A stretch of 64,000 nucleotides of DNA from Paraburkholderia hiiakae (GTDB lineage: Bacteria > Pseudomonadota > Gammaproteobacteria > Burkholderiales > Burkholderiaceae), in the NCBI RefSeq assembly GCF_904848665.1, contig NZ_CAJHCQ010000002.1, positions 310,001-374,000 of the forward strand, read 5' to 3'. Below, piece after piece: positions 1-9,418 of the stretch; position 1 is the stretch's first letter; each line of letters begins with the position of its first letter. Made by a program: the position numbers and the translations under genes. The notes below the pieces were generated by a model. The model was not told where the DNA came from and did not search any database. It worked only from the letters and a program-made list of their open reading frames with translations.

Positions 1-1077
1 TGGGGATGTCCATACTGCGGGACCGGTTTTAAGGCGCCACTGATGATTTGCCCTCAGTGCGGCGCGAAGCAACTTTCCGCTGGCCCGCGCATGTCGCCGG
101 CGAGCGAATCCGCCGCGCCCGAATGGCACGATGGTTTCGCGCGCCACGCGCGCACGGAGTGGAACCCTCCGGCATTCAGTTTCAGCGGCGCGCCGCGCGA
201 CAGCGATTACGAACTGCGCGATGAAGCGCCCGCCGCGCCACGTTCGTGGTTGCCCTTCTATGCCATCGGCAGCGTGGTTTCGATCGCGTTCCTGCTGACC
301 GCGTACTTCATTTCGCATCGAGCCGAGCGGGAGCCGACCCCGGGCGCCCAGATCGTCGAGGGAGCGATCCTCGGGCCGCAGGCCGCATCGGCCGTGCACG
401 GCACGTTGCCGCAAACGGTGCGCAGCGTGTCGCCGGTGGCCAGCGTGAAGCCGCCCCCTGTATGGGCGCATGCCGCGCCGCCGGCTATCACCGCTCAAGC
501 GCCACTGCCACATCAAGCGCCGCAGGCGCGTACCGCAATGGCGCATACGGAGACCGCGCCGCCGAGCGTTGCTGCGCGAAAGACCAGTGCTGAAGAGCGC
601 GCACTCGCTGCCGCGACGATCAAGGCAGAAAGGGCCAACGAAGAGAAGGCCAACGCAGCGAAGGCCGCCACATACGCGCGCGCCGACGTCGCGCGAAATC
701 TGGCAAGCGCGCGTGCGAGCCTCGACAAGAACAGCCTTGGGCCTGCGCGCAGCGCGATCAATTCCGCGCTCGCGGAACAACCGGGCAACGGCACCGCGCT
801 GCAAATGCAGGCCGAATTGACTTCGCGAGAAGATCAGCGCGATTCGTTACTTGGCTACGCACGGCTCTGCGCACGCGACGGGCGGTGGGTGTGCGCCTGG
901 CATAACGCGGGGCACGCATTGACCGTCGATTCATCGAGCGGCGAAGCGCGGGAGATCCTCTCGCGTTCGATCGCGGCGCAGGGCGCGGGCAACATGGCAC
1001 AGGGCGCAGGTACCGCGCCCACGGTGAGGCAGGTGGATGATTCGGGTCCGCCGGGCCCGCCGATCGATCCCAACTGA
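1..1077 (+). CDS. Zinc-ribbon, single-pass membrane protein (5' end outside window)
   Basis: The frame is open from base 1, before the first internal ATG at 43. The first residues read WGCPYCGTGFKAPLMICPQCG, so two CPxCG knuckles form a zinc ribbon that an ATG start at 43 would split. The gene therefore begins upstream of the window. One hydrophobic segment follows (about bases 245-310, LPFYAIGSVVSIAFLLTAYF), then an Ala/Pro-rich linker and an Ala/Glu/Lys-rich helical stretch, ending in a TPR-like region (about bases 660-960). This suggests a cytoplasmic zinc ribbon and a periplasmic C-terminus. The function is unknown to me; anchored zinc-ribbon proteins of this layout often accompany secretion or envelope gene clusters, which would lie to the left. 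Confidence 0.7.
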   Translation, partial: WGCPYCGTGFKAPLMICPQCGAKQLSAGPRMSPASESAAPEWHDGFARHARTEWNPPAFSFSGAPRDSDYELRDEAPAAPRSWLPFYAIGSVVSIAFLLTAYFISHRAEREPTPGAQIVEGAILGPQAASAVHGTLPQTVRSVSPVASVKPPPVWAHAAPPAITAQAPLPHQAPQARTAMAHTETAPPSVAARKTSAEERALAAATIKAERANEEKANAAKAATYARADVARNLASARASLDKNSLGPARSAINSALAEQPGNGTALQMQAELTSREDQRDSLLGYARLCARDGRWVCAWHNAGHALTVDSSSGEAREILSRSIAAQGAGNMAQGAGTAPTVRQVDDSGPPGPPIDPN

Positions 1078-1127
1078 CGACTTCCGCAGCGTAGGTCTGG
1101 ATGCGTGACGCCAGTCATGCACCCGGA

Positions 1128-2072
1128 TTAGCTGCGCATCGCGTGGGGCTCGCTGGGTTGCTCGCGGCGTTGTTCGCTATGGTGCTCGACCAGCCAGTTG
1201 CTGAAGTTGCGAACGCGTAGTGTGTCCTGCACTTCGGGCCGCACGTCGAGCCAGTATCCCGAAGGTCCCACCACTTCCACCTCGCTCAGTTGTACGAGCG
1301 TGCCGTTCTCCAGTTCGGGCGCGATCATGTGCCGGTCGGCAACGGCAATGCCAAGACCGGCCACTGCCGCGTGTATCACCTGATCGAGCGTGCTGAACTC
1401 CAGTTCCCCGCGCGGCGCGATCTGCACGTCGAGCGCCGCGGCTTCGAGCCACGCTTCCCAGATCAGCAGACGCCTGTCGATATCGAGGATGTAGAGCCAC
1501 GGATGCTGCGCGAGGATCTCGCGCAGCGCGTTTTGATCGGCGGCGGCCCGGGTGAACTCGCGCGCCGAGCCGACGAGCACGTGATGCTCGCGCATGAGCA
1601 GCGTGCTCTGCCCACCCGGCAGCGGTTCCATCCCGAAGCGGATCTGGCAATCCTCGTTGCGCTCCGTGCCGTGCAGCGGCCCGTATTCGTTGGTGATGGA
1701 GATGCGCAGATCGGGGTGGCGCACCTGAAAGTCGCGCAGGCGCGGCGTGAGCCAGCGCGTGGCGAGCGTGGGCGCGGCGTTCAGACTGAGCAGGCTGTTC
1801 GAAGGATCGGCGCGGATCGTGTCGAGCGTGTGGGCGATGCTGTCAAACGCGGCCTGGAGCGTAGGCAGCAGACGCTTGCCCGCGGCCGTGATTTCGAGCC
1901 GGTGATGATGCCGCATGAAGAGCGGCGTGCCGAGATAGTCTTCGAGCAGGCGAATCTGGCGGCTGATCGCCCCCTGGGTCACGTGAAGATTCTGTGCGGC
2001 CCTGGTGAAGCTGAGCGTGCGGCTCGCCTCCTCGAATGAACGCAGTGCCGATAAAGAGGGAAGGCGGCGCAT
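1128..2072 (-). CDS. LysR-family regulator, GcvA-like
   Basis: 314 residues, the normal LysR length. The N-terminal winged helix-turn-helix (about residues 4-63) carries the typical GcvA-type pattern SFTRAAQNLHVTQGAISRQI followed by LFMRHHHRLEIT. The rest is the two-lobed effector-binding domain. ATG at 2072 is preceded on the minus strand by GAGG. It is the last gene of a minus-strand series (enolase-superfamily enzyme, ProX-like protein, porin), 80 bp after the porin stop, so it may be co-transcribed with them and control them. The effector is unknown; it may be the substrate of the dehydratase at 4505-5644. Confidence 0.9.
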   Translation of the reverse strand: MRRLPSLSALRSFEEASRTLSFTRAAQNLHVTQGAISRQIRLLEDYLGTPLFMRHHHRLEITAAGKRLLPTLQAAFDSIAHTLDTIRADPSNSLLSLNAAPTLATRWLTPRLRDFQVRHPDLRISITNEYGPLHGTERNEDCQIRFGMEPLPGGQSTLLMREHHVLVGSAREFTRAAADQNALREILAQHPWLYILDIDRRLLIWEAWLEAAALDVQIAPRGELEFSTLDQVIHAAVAGLGIAVADRHMIAPELENGTLVQLSEVEVVGPSGYWLDVRPEVQDTLRVRNFSNWLVEHHSEQRREQPSEPHAMRS

Positions 2073-2152
2073 GCAAGCCTCGCGATGCAGAGCGCCGACG
2101 CATGTTCATTCGCGCCGGCGCATTTTCAATGATAAGGACTACGATAGGAATG

Positions 2153-3289
2153 TTAGAACGCGTGCGTGATACCCACGCGGGCAACGGCCTGGTTGTCGGT
2201 GCCCGACGGGTTGAAGCCCGTGATCTGTGCGTTCTCTGCCGCGCCCGCCGCGTGCTGGTACACGCCCATCGCATAAACCGACGTGCGCTTGGACAGCGCG
2301 TACTGGCCGATCAGGTTGACCTGGTGATACTTCGGCGAGCTGTCGGTGGCGTGGTCCTGGCCCACGGTATAGGTGTAGCCCGCGCCCACCGTGAAAGCGG
2401 GCGTCACGGCGTAGGTGCCGGCCACTTCGAAGTTCTGGAAGTGCAGGTCGCCGCTGCCGGTGGCCGAGGAGAAGTCCACGTTCGAGTAGTTCGTCATCAG
2501 CTTGAGGCTGCCGATCACATACGACGCGCCGGCCGAGAGGATGCCCTGGTAGCGCGCGTTGGCGAGCGCGTCGCCGAACACCGAGTTGACGAAGCTGCCG
2601 CCGCTGCCGTAACCCGCCACCGCCGTGATCGGATCGTTCACGCGCAGGTAGCCCACGCCCGCGCTGAACGAGCCGAGCGTGTAAGCCGCCGCCGCGCTAT
2701 ATGAGGCATTGTTCGAGAACTGGCCCGCCTGGCCGCCAAACGAGTAGTGGCCTTCGAACTGGAAGCCGGCGAGCACGGGGCTCACGTATTTCACGGCGTT
2801 GTTGACAGGGAACCCGTTGTCGAGGTTGTCCATGTCGTTCGGGTGTGCGAAATACCAGCCGCCGTAGTTGCCGTTGAGCGAATACGGTTCGATCAGATCG
2901 ACGGTGGCGTCCCATTGCTTGCCGAAGGTGACCTGGCCATATTGATCCGATTTGAAGCCGACATAGGCGTTACGCGAAAACGCCAGACCTCCTCCGAGTC
3001 CCCCCGTCGCGGCATTGAAGCCGCTTTCGAGCCGGAAGATCGCGGAGTAGCCGCCGCCCAGGTCTTCGGAGCCGCGCAGACCCCAGCGGCTGCCAGCGGG
3101 CACGCCGCTTTGCATCTGCACGAGCTTGCTGCCCGTGCCCGGCACGAGCTGGCCGTTTGCTCCGTTCGCCACATTGCTGGCATAGTCCACGCCGAGGTCG
3201 ATGAGCCCGTACAGCGTTACGCTGCTTTGCGCGTGCGCGCCCGCTGCGGCGAGCGCCAGCGGCAGCGCCGCGAGAATCTTCTTTTTCAT
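2153..3289 (-). CDS. Gram-negative general porin, Burkholderia type
   Basis: 378 residues. The signal peptide MKKKILAALPLALAAAGAHA is followed by the porin opening QSSVTLYGLIDLGVDY, and the protein ends in a C-terminal Phe (VARVGITHAF), which fits outer-membrane beta-barrel assembly. SRWGLRGSEDLGGG and the alternating amphipathic strands are typical of the family of trimeric 16-strand diffusion porins. AAGGAGA precedes the ATG at 3289. It lies between a periplasmic binding protein gene and a LysR gene, so it may provide outer-membrane entry for the solute handled by this locus. Confidence 0.95.
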   Translation of the reverse strand: MKKKILAALPLALAAAGAHAQSSVTLYGLIDLGVDYASNVANGANGQLVPGTGSKLVQMQSGVPAGSRWGLRGSEDLGGGYSAIFRLESGFNAATGGLGGGLAFSRNAYVGFKSDQYGQVTFGKQWDATVDLIEPYSLNGNYGGWYFAHPNDMDNLDNGFPVNNAVKYVSPVLAGFQFEGHYSFGGQAGQFSNNASYSAAAAYTLGSFSAGVGYLRVNDPITAVAGYGSGGSFVNSVFGDALANARYQGILSAGASYVIGSLKLMTNYSNVDFSSATGSGDLHFQNFEVAGTYAVTPAFTVGAGYTYTVGQDHATDSSPKYHQVNLIGQYALSKRTSVYAMGVYQHAAGAAENAQITGFNPSGTDNQAVARVGITHAF

Positions 3290-3307
3290 TTAAGTCTCCT
3301 TATCATG

Positions 3308-3326
3308 CAGCCGCGTTGCGCGGCTG
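3308..3326 (-). promoter_or_regulatory. Perfect hairpin just upstream of porin ribosome-binding site
   Basis: CAGCCGCG-TTG-CGCGGCTG forms a perfect 8-bp stem with a 3-nt loop. On the minus strand it lies in the 92-bp gap between the ProX-like stop and the porin start, and the porin Shine-Dalgarno AAGGAGA follows it within a few bases. No T-run follows, so it is not a classical terminator. It may be an intercistronic stabiliser or processing element that sets porin expression relative to the upstream genes; that role is inference. Confidence 0.45.
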
Positions 3327-3381
3327 TCGTCTTCTAGCTCAAATCGGGTTGGTTTTGTTTATCTCGTGCGGAGCATTGCGC

Positions 3382-4422
3382 TTACGCGCCGAGCGACTTC
3401 TGCACCTTCGCCGCTACCTCTGCAGGCACCCAGGTCTTCCACATCTCAGGGTGCTGCTTGAGGAACTTGAGCGCTTCGTCCTGGGCATCGACCTTATGCT
3501 CGGTCATGTCGAGGATCGTCGTGTTCAGGAAGTCGATGGGGAAGCTCACCTTCGAGAAGAAGGCCATCACGTCGGGCTCAGCCTGATAGAACGGTGTCGA
3601 AACGCCGATCTTCAACTGCGAGACCAGATACGACGAGGCGCATTGCTGCGCGCTGTTGGCGTCGCGCAGCGTCTTCCAGCACGCTTCGTTGAACGGTGGC
3701 ATTTTGAGCTGAACGAACTTGTACTTCGCCATCAGCGCGGCCGGCTCCCAGTAGTAGGTGAGAATCGGCTTGCCGCGCGCGTAGGCCGAGGAGATGGCCG
3801 CGTCGAGCGCCGCGCCCGTGCCGGGGCGGAAGTTCGTGTAGGTGTCGTCGAGCTTGAGCAGCTTGAGCAAGCGCGTATTCACGCGCTCGCAGTCCCAGCC
3901 CGAGGGGCAGTTGAGGAAGCGGCCGCGATCGGGTTCCTCGTCGTCCACGAAAAGGCCCTTGTATTTGGGCAGGTCGCTCACGGATTGAAGGTCGGGCGCG
4001 CTTGCCTTGATACCGCGCTTCGCGTCGCCGTGCACGACGTAGTCCGGTACGTACCAGCCTTCCTTCGTGCCGCCCGGCAGCGTGTCGCCCACGAGCTTGA
4101 CCGAGCCCGCCTTGACCGCGCCCGCGATGATCTCCGAGCGGCCCGTCCACTGCTCGGCCCAGACCTGCAGGTCGTTGCGCGAGAGCGCCGTTTCGGTGGC
4201 CGCCGTGCTGCCGGGCACGGTGTCGGTCTGGCAGCTATAGCCGTTCTTGAGGATGTAGCGCAGCACTTCGCTCGTGAAGTTGCCGCTTTCCCACGTGATG
4301 CCCGCGAAGCGCACGGGCTTGCCACTGCTGCACCAGGTGTCCGCGGCGTGCGCCGGCAACGCGGCGAGGGCGAGCGGCGCCGCGAGGCAGGCCGCGCGCA
4401 GGAGGGACGTCAAGCTTTTCAT
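3382..4422 (-). CDS. ProX-like glycine betaine/proline-type ABC substrate-binding protein
   Basis: 346 residues with a signal peptide (MKSLTSLLRAACLAAPLALA, ending near ALPAHA). The mature part begins with WCSSGKPVRFAGITWESGNF, typical of the OpuAC/ProX fold, and keeps aromatic residues of the kind that box quaternary amines (EQWTG, YYWEPAA). No permease or ATPase gene of an ABC system is nearby. The binding protein may therefore share a distant transporter or serve as a sensor. It sits between the enolase-superfamily enzyme and the porin on the same strand. GGAGA precedes the ATG. The ligand could be a betaine or a related amine acid; the exact substrate is not determinable here. Confidence 0.85.
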   Translation of the reverse strand: MKSLTSLLRAACLAAPLALAALPAHAADTWCSSGKPVRFAGITWESGNFTSEVLRYILKNGYSCQTDTVPGSTAATETALSRNDLQVWAEQWTGRSEIIAGAVKAGSVKLVGDTLPGGTKEGWYVPDYVVHGDAKRGIKASAPDLQSVSDLPKYKGLFVDDEEPDRGRFLNCPSGWDCERVNTRLLKLLKLDDTYTNFRPGTGAALDAAISSAYARGKPILTYYWEPAALMAKYKFVQLKMPPFNEACWKTLRDANSAQQCASSYLVSQLKIGVSTPFYQAEPDVMAFFSKVSFPIDFLNTTILDMTEHKVDAQDEALKFLKQHPEMWKTWVPAEVAAKVQKSLGA

Positions 4423-4504
4423 TGCATGTCTCCGTTTTATTGAAATGATCAGGAATGCTTTATATGGAGGCTGGCACCTCGTTCATGCCATGGCCCGTTG
4501 TGCT

Positions 4505-5644
4505 TCAGTCGTAACGGCTGTCGTGTGCGCGTGTGGCGGCGAGCATGGCTTCGTCGAGTTCGATGCCAAGGCCCGGCGCATCGCTCAGCTCGATCCAGCC
4601 ATTCGCGTCGATGTCGATCACGTGCTTGATCGGGAAGTCGCGCCGCGCAGGCGTCCATTCGGGCGGGTCGTACGGAAACTCGACGAACGGCGCTTGCGCC
4701 GCTCCCGCCACGACATGGAGGTTCGCTGCGAGGCCAATGCCGTTGCCCCACGTATGCGGCGTGAACACCTTGCCGTGCGCTTCGATTTGCGCCGCGAGCC
4801 GTCGCGCGCCTTCCATGCCGAGCGTGCAGACGACATCGGGCTGATAGACATCGAGACAGTCGTGGGCGAGGAGTGCCGCGAATTCGTGCGCGTCGCGCGT
4901 CATCTCGCCGCCTGCGATACGTATGCCGAGTCCTTCCGTTCGCATGCGCAACTGCGCGTGGCCCGCGTAGTCGCCGCGATGCAGCGGTTCTTCGACCCAG
5001 TACACGCGATACTTTTCGATCTGCCGGATCACGGCGAGCGCTTCGTCGGCGTGCCACGGCGCCTGGGTGTCCCAGGGCATGCGCCAGCCCTGATTGCAAT
5101 CCACCATGAGTTCGATGGCGTCGCCCGCCGCTTCGCGCACGGCGGCGAGCGCGGCGAGATCGTCGGCGAGGGTCGGTCGGCCAAAGCGCACCTTGAGCGC
5201 CGGGAAGCCGCGCGCGACGGCATGCTCGGCCCACTGCGCCATGCCTTCGAGCGAGCGATGCACGCCCGAAGACGCGTACGCCCGCACCCGCTTCGAACGG
5301 CCGCCGGCCATTTGCCAACAAGGCTCGCCGCGTATTTTGCCGGCGAGGTCCCAAAGCGCGACGTCGAGCGGCCAAAGGCGGCCTGCATGGAAGCTGAGAT
5401 TGTCGAGCACCGCCGAGTGCCGCGCCAGATCGAGCGGGTCTGCGCCGATGAAGAGGTCGCGGTAGTCGTCAAAGCCGTACATTGCGTCGCCGGAGCCGAT
5501 GCCCACGCGGCCTTCGTCGTCTTCCACGCGCACGATCGTCGCCGGGAAGGCGTGTCGCGGGCGGCTGTCCCACGAGGCGGGGAACGGCGGGTCGAGCGGC
5601 AGCCGGTGCTGGCTCACGGTGATACGGGCGATGCGGTTCGTCAT
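4505..5644 (-). CDS. Enolase-superfamily (mandelate racemase/acid-sugar dehydratase-like) enzyme
   Basis: 379 residues. The catalytic set of the mandelate-racemase type is visible: KVR (Lys151, Arg153) on the second barrel strand, metal ligands Asp182 (VDCNQ), Glu218 (VEEP) and Glu247 (GGE), and a His-Asp dyad from Asp270 (YQPDV) and His297 (TPHTWGNG). Family members remove the alpha proton of a carboxylate, giving racemisation, dehydration or cycloisomerisation. The neighbouring ProX-like binding protein suggests a betaine- or amino-acid-like substrate instead of a sugar acid, but that is inference. It is the first gene of the minus-strand series and faces a MocR regulator. No strong Shine-Dalgarno is seen before ATG 5644. 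Confidence 0.85.
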   Translation of the reverse strand: MTNRIARITVSQHRLPLDPPFPASWDSRPRHAFPATIVRVEDDEGRVGIGSGDAMYGFDDYRDLFIGADPLDLARHSAVLDNLSFHAGRLWPLDVALWDLAGKIRGEPCWQMAGGRSKRVRAYASSGVHRSLEGMAQWAEHAVARGFPALKVRFGRPTLADDLAALAAVREAAGDAIELMVDCNQGWRMPWDTQAPWHADEALAVIRQIEKYRVYWVEEPLHRGDYAGHAQLRMRTEGLGIRIAGGEMTRDAHEFAALLAHDCLDVYQPDVVCTLGMEGARRLAAQIEAHGKVFTPHTWGNGIGLAANLHVVAGAAQAPFVEFPYDPPEWTPARRDFPIKHVIDIDANGWIELSDAPGLGIELDEAMLAATRAHDSRYD

Positions 5645-5789
5645 GGCGCGTGGGGCGCCGCCCGTAAGGGCGCGACATTGCGCAACTTTCGTATGAAGGT
5701 ACGCATGCGGCGCGCCGTGGGGCGGGCGATTGTCTCCTTGGCCTTGTCAGGCGTTACGGCATCCTAGAGGGTCAATTTCACGCACTCAA

Positions 5790-5809
5790 TGAAGTCAATT
5801 GAAGTAAAT
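5790..5809. promoter_or_regulatory. Tandem direct repeat, candidate MocR operator
   Basis: TGAAGTCAAT is followed directly by TGAAGTAAAT: two 10-bp units with one mismatch, head to tail. A partial inverted copy (CTTCATTT) lies about 7 bp further on. The site is in the 251-bp gap between the divergent enolase-superfamily gene and the MocR gene. Head-to-tail repeats are the usual operator form for characterised MocR proteins such as GabR and PdxR. The stretch is AT-rich within GC-rich surroundings. Confidence 0.5.
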
Positions 5810-5895
5810 GACAGCCTTCATTTCCGCGAATTGGGCGCGATAATGACGCAGCCGCCGCGCCGTGCCGCGGCGTGCTTTTCTCCTTCGGGAAAACC

Positions 5896-7344
5896 ATGAA
5901 TGGCTGGATGCCTACGCTCTCACGCAGCAGCGAACCCAAGTACCGGGCGATCGCCCAGGCCTATGCGCAGGCCATTCACGGCGGCCAGATGCTGCCCGGG
6001 GAAAAGCTGCCCGCACACCGGCTGCTCGCGAAGAAGCTCCATGTCACGACCGGCACGGTGAGCCGCGCGTATGCGGAGCTGGAGCGCGGCGGCCTGGTGG
6101 TGGCGCGCGTGGGCGACGGCACCTATGTGGCCGAGCCCGACGCCGACGGCGCGCGCATGCAGGACCGTACGCGCCCCGCACCCGAGTCCAGCGAGCGCGC
6201 TGCGGCGATCACGCCGGGTGTGCCGGGCGTCTATGCACCGGGGCGCCTGATCGATCTCGGCCAGAACGTGCCGATGCCGACCGACGAAGCCTTCCTGCTG
6301 ACACAGACCTTGCGCGAACTGGCCGCCGACGAGCGGCTGGCGGGCGAGCTGCTGCTTTACCAGCCCGAAGGCGGCCGCCGCTCGCACCGCGAGGCGGGTG
6401 CGCGCTGGCTCGCGCGCATGGGCTGCACGGTGGCCGCGGAGCGCGTGCTGGTCACGCAGGGCGCGCAGCACGGCCTTGCCTGTGTGTTGCGCGCGGTGCT
6501 GCGTCCAGGCGACACGATTTTCGCCGAGGCGTTGAGCTATCCTGGCATCGTCGCGCTCGCACGGCAGTTGCGGCTGAATCTCGTCGGCATCGAAATCGAC
6601 GAGGAAGGCATCGTGCCCGCCGCGCTCGAGCGCGCGTGCGGCCTGCTCGCGCCGCGCGCGCTCTTTTGCGTGCCGACGCTGCACAACCCGACCACGGCGA
6701 CGCTCTCCGAAGCGCGCCGCGCGATGATCGCCGAGATCGCCGTGCGCCATCACCTCGTTGTGATCGAGGATCTCGTGCCCGCCGCCTTGCTCGATGCGCC
6801 GCCCACACCGCTCGCGGCGCGTCTGCCCGAGCATGGCATCGTCATCAGCAGTCTTTCGAAGGCGGTCGCGCCGGGCTTGCGCATTGGCTATGTGCAGGCG
6901 CCGCAGGACTGGGTCGGCAAGATCCTCGCGGTGATACGCAGCGATTGCTGGATGACCTCGCCGCTCGCCGCGGAGATTGCGGCGCGCTGGATCGTGGACG
7001 GCGAGATCGATCGCCTCGTCGCGCAGCAGCGCGCGCAGGTGGACGCGCGCCACGCGATCGCCGCCGAGGTGCTGGCGGACTGGACGTATCGGACCGATCC
7101 GGCAAGCCCGCATCTCTGGCTGCCGCTCGCCGAACCCTGGCGCGCCGCCGAATTCTCGGCGGCGCTGCGTCAGGCCGGCGTGCTCGCGAAAACGGCGGAC
7201 AGCTTCGTGATCGGGCGCGGATCGGCGCCGCACGCGGTGCGCTTGAGCCTGGGTGGCGCGCGCAGCCACGAGGCGCTGCGCGAGGGGCTGGAGTTGCTGG
7301 CGCGCACGTTGCGCAACGGGCCGGAAGGGCTTTATTCGGCGTAA
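5896..7344 (+). CDS. MocR-type regulator (GntR winged helix fused to aminotransferase domain)
   Basis: 482 residues from ATG 5896; GTG codons at 5872 and upstream are in frame, but the protein from MNGWMPTLSRSSEPKYRAIA is the normal family start. A GntR winged helix (about residues 10-75, KLPAHRLLAKKLHVTTGTVS) is followed by a class-I aminotransferase-like domain. SSLSKAVAPGLRIGY holds the presumed PLP-binding lysine. Family members are PLP- or substrate-sensing transcription regulators. It is divergent from the enolase-superfamily gene, with a tandem repeat between them, so it probably controls that gene and itself. Some family members are annotated as aminotransferases, but the DNA-binding domain makes a regulator the better call. 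Confidence 0.9.
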   Translation: MNGWMPTLSRSSEPKYRAIAQAYAQAIHGGQMLPGEKLPAHRLLAKKLHVTTGTVSRAYAELERGGLVVARVGDGTYVAEPDADGARMQDRTRPAPESSERAAAITPGVPGVYAPGRLIDLGQNVPMPTDEAFLLTQTLRELAADERLAGELLLYQPEGGRRSHREAGARWLARMGCTVAAERVLVTQGAQHGLACVLRAVLRPGDTIFAEALSYPGIVALARQLRLNLVGIEIDEEGIVPAALERACGLLAPRALFCVPTLHNPTTATLSEARRAMIAEIAVRHHLVVIEDLVPAALLDAPPTPLAARLPEHGIVISSLSKAVAPGLRIGYVQAPQDWVGKILAVIRSDCWMTSPLAAEIAARWIVDGEIDRLVAQQRAQVDARHAIAAEVLADWTYRTDPASPHLWLPLAEPWRAAEFSAALRQAGVLAKTADSFVIGRGSAPHAVRLSLGGARSHEALREGLELLARTLRNGPEGLYSA

Positions 7345-7371
7345 CGTCGCGCGGCTTAGCGTTGCGAGCTT

Positions 7372-8298
7372 TTACTCCGCGATGAACGAGACCGTGCGCT
7401 TGCGCCGTTCATCGACCGACAGCGAGAACACATCGGGCCGCGCATAGTGCCCCACGACATCGAAATCGTAGCGGGCGCGCGTGAGTTCATCGGTATCGAT
7501 CTCCGCGACGATGAGCGCGGTTTCACCACGCAACGGTCCCGCCAGCACGTCGCCGAGCGGCCCGACGATCAAGCTGCCGCCATTGATGAGCGGCCGGTTC
7601 TCGTCCCAGCCCGGCACCTCGACGCCGAGTGCCGCAGGCGAGGGCTGCACCTGGCACGCGCTGATCACGAAGCAGCGCCCTTCGTGCGCAATGTGGCGCA
7701 TGGAGCACTGCCAGATGTCGCGCTCGTCCACGGTGGGCGCGCACCAGATCTGCACGCCCTTCGCGTACATCGCCGTGCGCAACAGCGGCATATGGTTTTC
7801 CCAGCAGATCGCGGCGCCCGCCAGGCCGGATTCCGTGCGAACGGTGGGCAGCGTCGAGCCGTCGCCTTGCCCCCAGATGAGCCGCTCGGTGCCGGTGGGC
7901 ATGAGCTTGCGGTGCTTCGCCGCGAGCCCCTCGTCCGGGTTGAAGAACAGCGCGGTGCAAAAGAGCGTGCTGCCATCGCGCTCGATCACGCCGATCACGA
8001 GCGACGCGCCGCAACGCGTCGAAAGCTCGGCGAGCGCTTCGGTTTCCGCGCCGGGCACGTCGATCGCGTTCTCGTAGTAGCGCGCGAATGCCTCGCGGCC
8101 TTCGGGCAGGCGGTAGCCGAGGCGCGTGCCGAATATTTCACCCTTCGGATAACCGCCGAGCAACGCCTCGGGCATCACCACGAGCTTCGCGCCCGAAGCA
8201 CGGATCTGCGCTTCGAACGAGAGAATCTGTTCCAGCGTTTGCGCTTTGCCGGCGGCGGACGAACCGATCTGCAGCGCGGCGACTTTCGACTTGGCCAT
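7372..8298 (-). CDS. Nitrilase-family carbon-nitrogen hydrolase
   Basis: 308 residues from ATG 8298 ([18 protein letters not shown]); the frame stays open upstream, but that part lies in the divergent promoter region. The catalytic triad is present: Glu44 ([10 protein letters not shown]), Lys131 ([14 protein letters not shown]) and Cys165 ([11 protein letters not shown]). The [10 protein letters not shown] context and length match true nitrilases, which turn a nitrile into a carboxylic acid and ammonia, more than amidases. It is divergent from the LysR at 8382 with an 83-bp gap, so it is probably that regulator's target. Aliphatic versus arylaceto-nitrile preference cannot be read from sequence by eye. 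Confidence 0.92.
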   Translation of the reverse strand: MAKSKVAALQIGSSAAGKAQTLEQILSFEAQIRASGAKLVVMPEALLGGYPKGEIFGTRLGYRLPEGREAFARYYENAIDVPGAETEALAELSTRCGASLVIGVIERDGSTLFCTALFFNPDEGLAAKHRKLMPTGTERLIWGQGDGSTLPTVRTESGLAGAAICWENHMPLLRTAMYAKGVQIWCAPTVDERDIWQCSMRHIAHEGRCFVISACQVQPSPAALGVEVPGWDENRPLINGGSLIVGPLGDVLAGPLRGETALIVAEIDTDELTRARYDFDVVGHYARPDVFSLSVDERRKRTVSFIAE

Positions 8299-8363
8299 GA
8301 CGGCGTGCTCCCAGGGGTTTGGACAGCTCACATCTTTCCACGGCGATAAAATCGCGAGAACGT

Positions 8364-8383
8364 ATATCGATACTATGTGATAT
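8364..8383. promoter_or_regulatory. Inverted repeat in nitrilase/LysR divergent region
   Basis: ATATC-N10-GATAT overlaps the LysR start codon at 8382. It is an AT-rich interrupted palindrome of the size used by LysR proteins for autoregulation and control of a divergent neighbour. Short arms make chance occurrence possible. Confidence 0.35.
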
Positions 8384-9293
8384 GAACCAGTTTGATATCG
8401 CAGGCGTGGACCTGAATCTGCTGAAGATCTTCGAGGCGCTGTTCGAGGAGGGCGGGGCGAGCCGCGCCGCGATTCGCCTCGACATGACACAGTCCGCCGT
8501 GAGCGCGGCGCTCAGGCGCCTGCGTGTGCTCTATGCGGACACGCTCTTTGTACGTACCGGACGCGGGCTCGCACCGACCTCGCGCGCGCAGGAGCTCAAG
8601 CCCGTGATCAGCGAAGCGCTCGACCGTTGCCGCCATAGCCTCGCGATCGCCTCGCCCGGCGCGACCACGTTTCATGGGCGCGCGGTTTCGATCGGGCTCT
8701 CCGACGACTTCGAGGTGGCCATTGGCCGGCGCATCATCGAAACGCTGGAAGCGAGCGCGCCAGGCCTGCGCATTATCTTTCGCCAGACGCACAGCCAGAT
8801 CGTCGCCGACGCGCTCGCGAATCAGGACATGGATCTCGCGGTCGCGGCGGGCGGTTTTGCTTCGCGCGGGCTGAGCCACCGGGTGCTGGGCGAGGGCAGC
8901 TATGCGTGCCTCGTGGACGACGCGCCGCGCACGCCACGGCGCTTGACGCTTGGCGACTACGTGTCGAGAGGGCACATTCTGGTGTCGTCGGGCGGCGTGG
9001 TCGGGATCGTCGACGAGGGGCTCGCCGCGCGCGGCCTGAAGCGTAATGTGGTGGCCTCTACGACGCATTTCGCCGCGTTGCCTTTCCTGCTCAAGGGCAC
9101 CCGCAGCGTCGCCACCATTCCGCGCCACGCGGCCGAGGCGATCGCGCGCGTGGCGGGTCTGAAACTGCTTGCGTGTCCGATCGATCTGCCGCGCTATCCG
9201 GTGGAACTCGGGTGGCGCAACAGTTCGCTGCGCGACGCCGCCATCGTCAAGGTTCAAGCCGCCATCATTGCGTGCTTTCCGGCTAAACACTGA
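8382..9293 (+). CDS. LysR-family regulator, NodD-like subgroup
   Basis: 303 residues from ATG 8382 ([20 protein letters not shown]). The opening [52 protein letters not shown] is the helix-turn-helix pattern of the NodD/NahR-like branch, whose members often sense aromatic compounds. The effector domain is full length. It is divergent from the nitrilase and followed by a Rieske oxygenase on the same strand, 125 bp later, so it may control both. In-frame upstream codons from 8319 are less likely starts because they lie inside the shared promoter region. Confidence 0.9.
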   Translation: MNQFDIAGVDLNLLKIFEALFEEGGASRAAIRLDMTQSAVSAALRRLRVLYADTLFVRTGRGLAPTSRAQELKPVISEALDRCRHSLAIASPGATTFHGRAVSIGLSDDFEVAIGRRIIETLEASAPGLRIIFRQTHSQIVADALANQDMDLAVAAGGFASRGLSHRVLGEGSYACLVDDAPRTPRRLTLGDYVSRGHILVSSGGVVGIVDEGLAARGLKRNVVASTTHFAALPFLLKGTRSVATIPRHAAEAIARVAGLKLLACPIDLPRYPVELGWRNSSLRDAAIVKVQAAIIACFPAKH

Positions 9294-9418
9294 TCGACAC
9301 CCACGCGGCATTCGCGTTGAATGATCGGGCACGAGATTTGCATCCAACCATTGATTTCCCATACGGCGATAGCAACGATAACGACGATATCGACGGACTC
9401 GACAAGGAGATTCTCCGC

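Noticed and set aside
5862..7385. Arg/Ala-rich 507-residue frame overlapping the MocR gene
   Set aside because: It is the +1 shadow of the MocR gene; only the frame at 5896-7344 has domain content.
9317..9418. TTG start of the Rieske oxygenase at 9317
   Set aside because: No ribosome-binding site, while ATG 9419 has AAGGAGA at ideal spacing and gives the normal family length.
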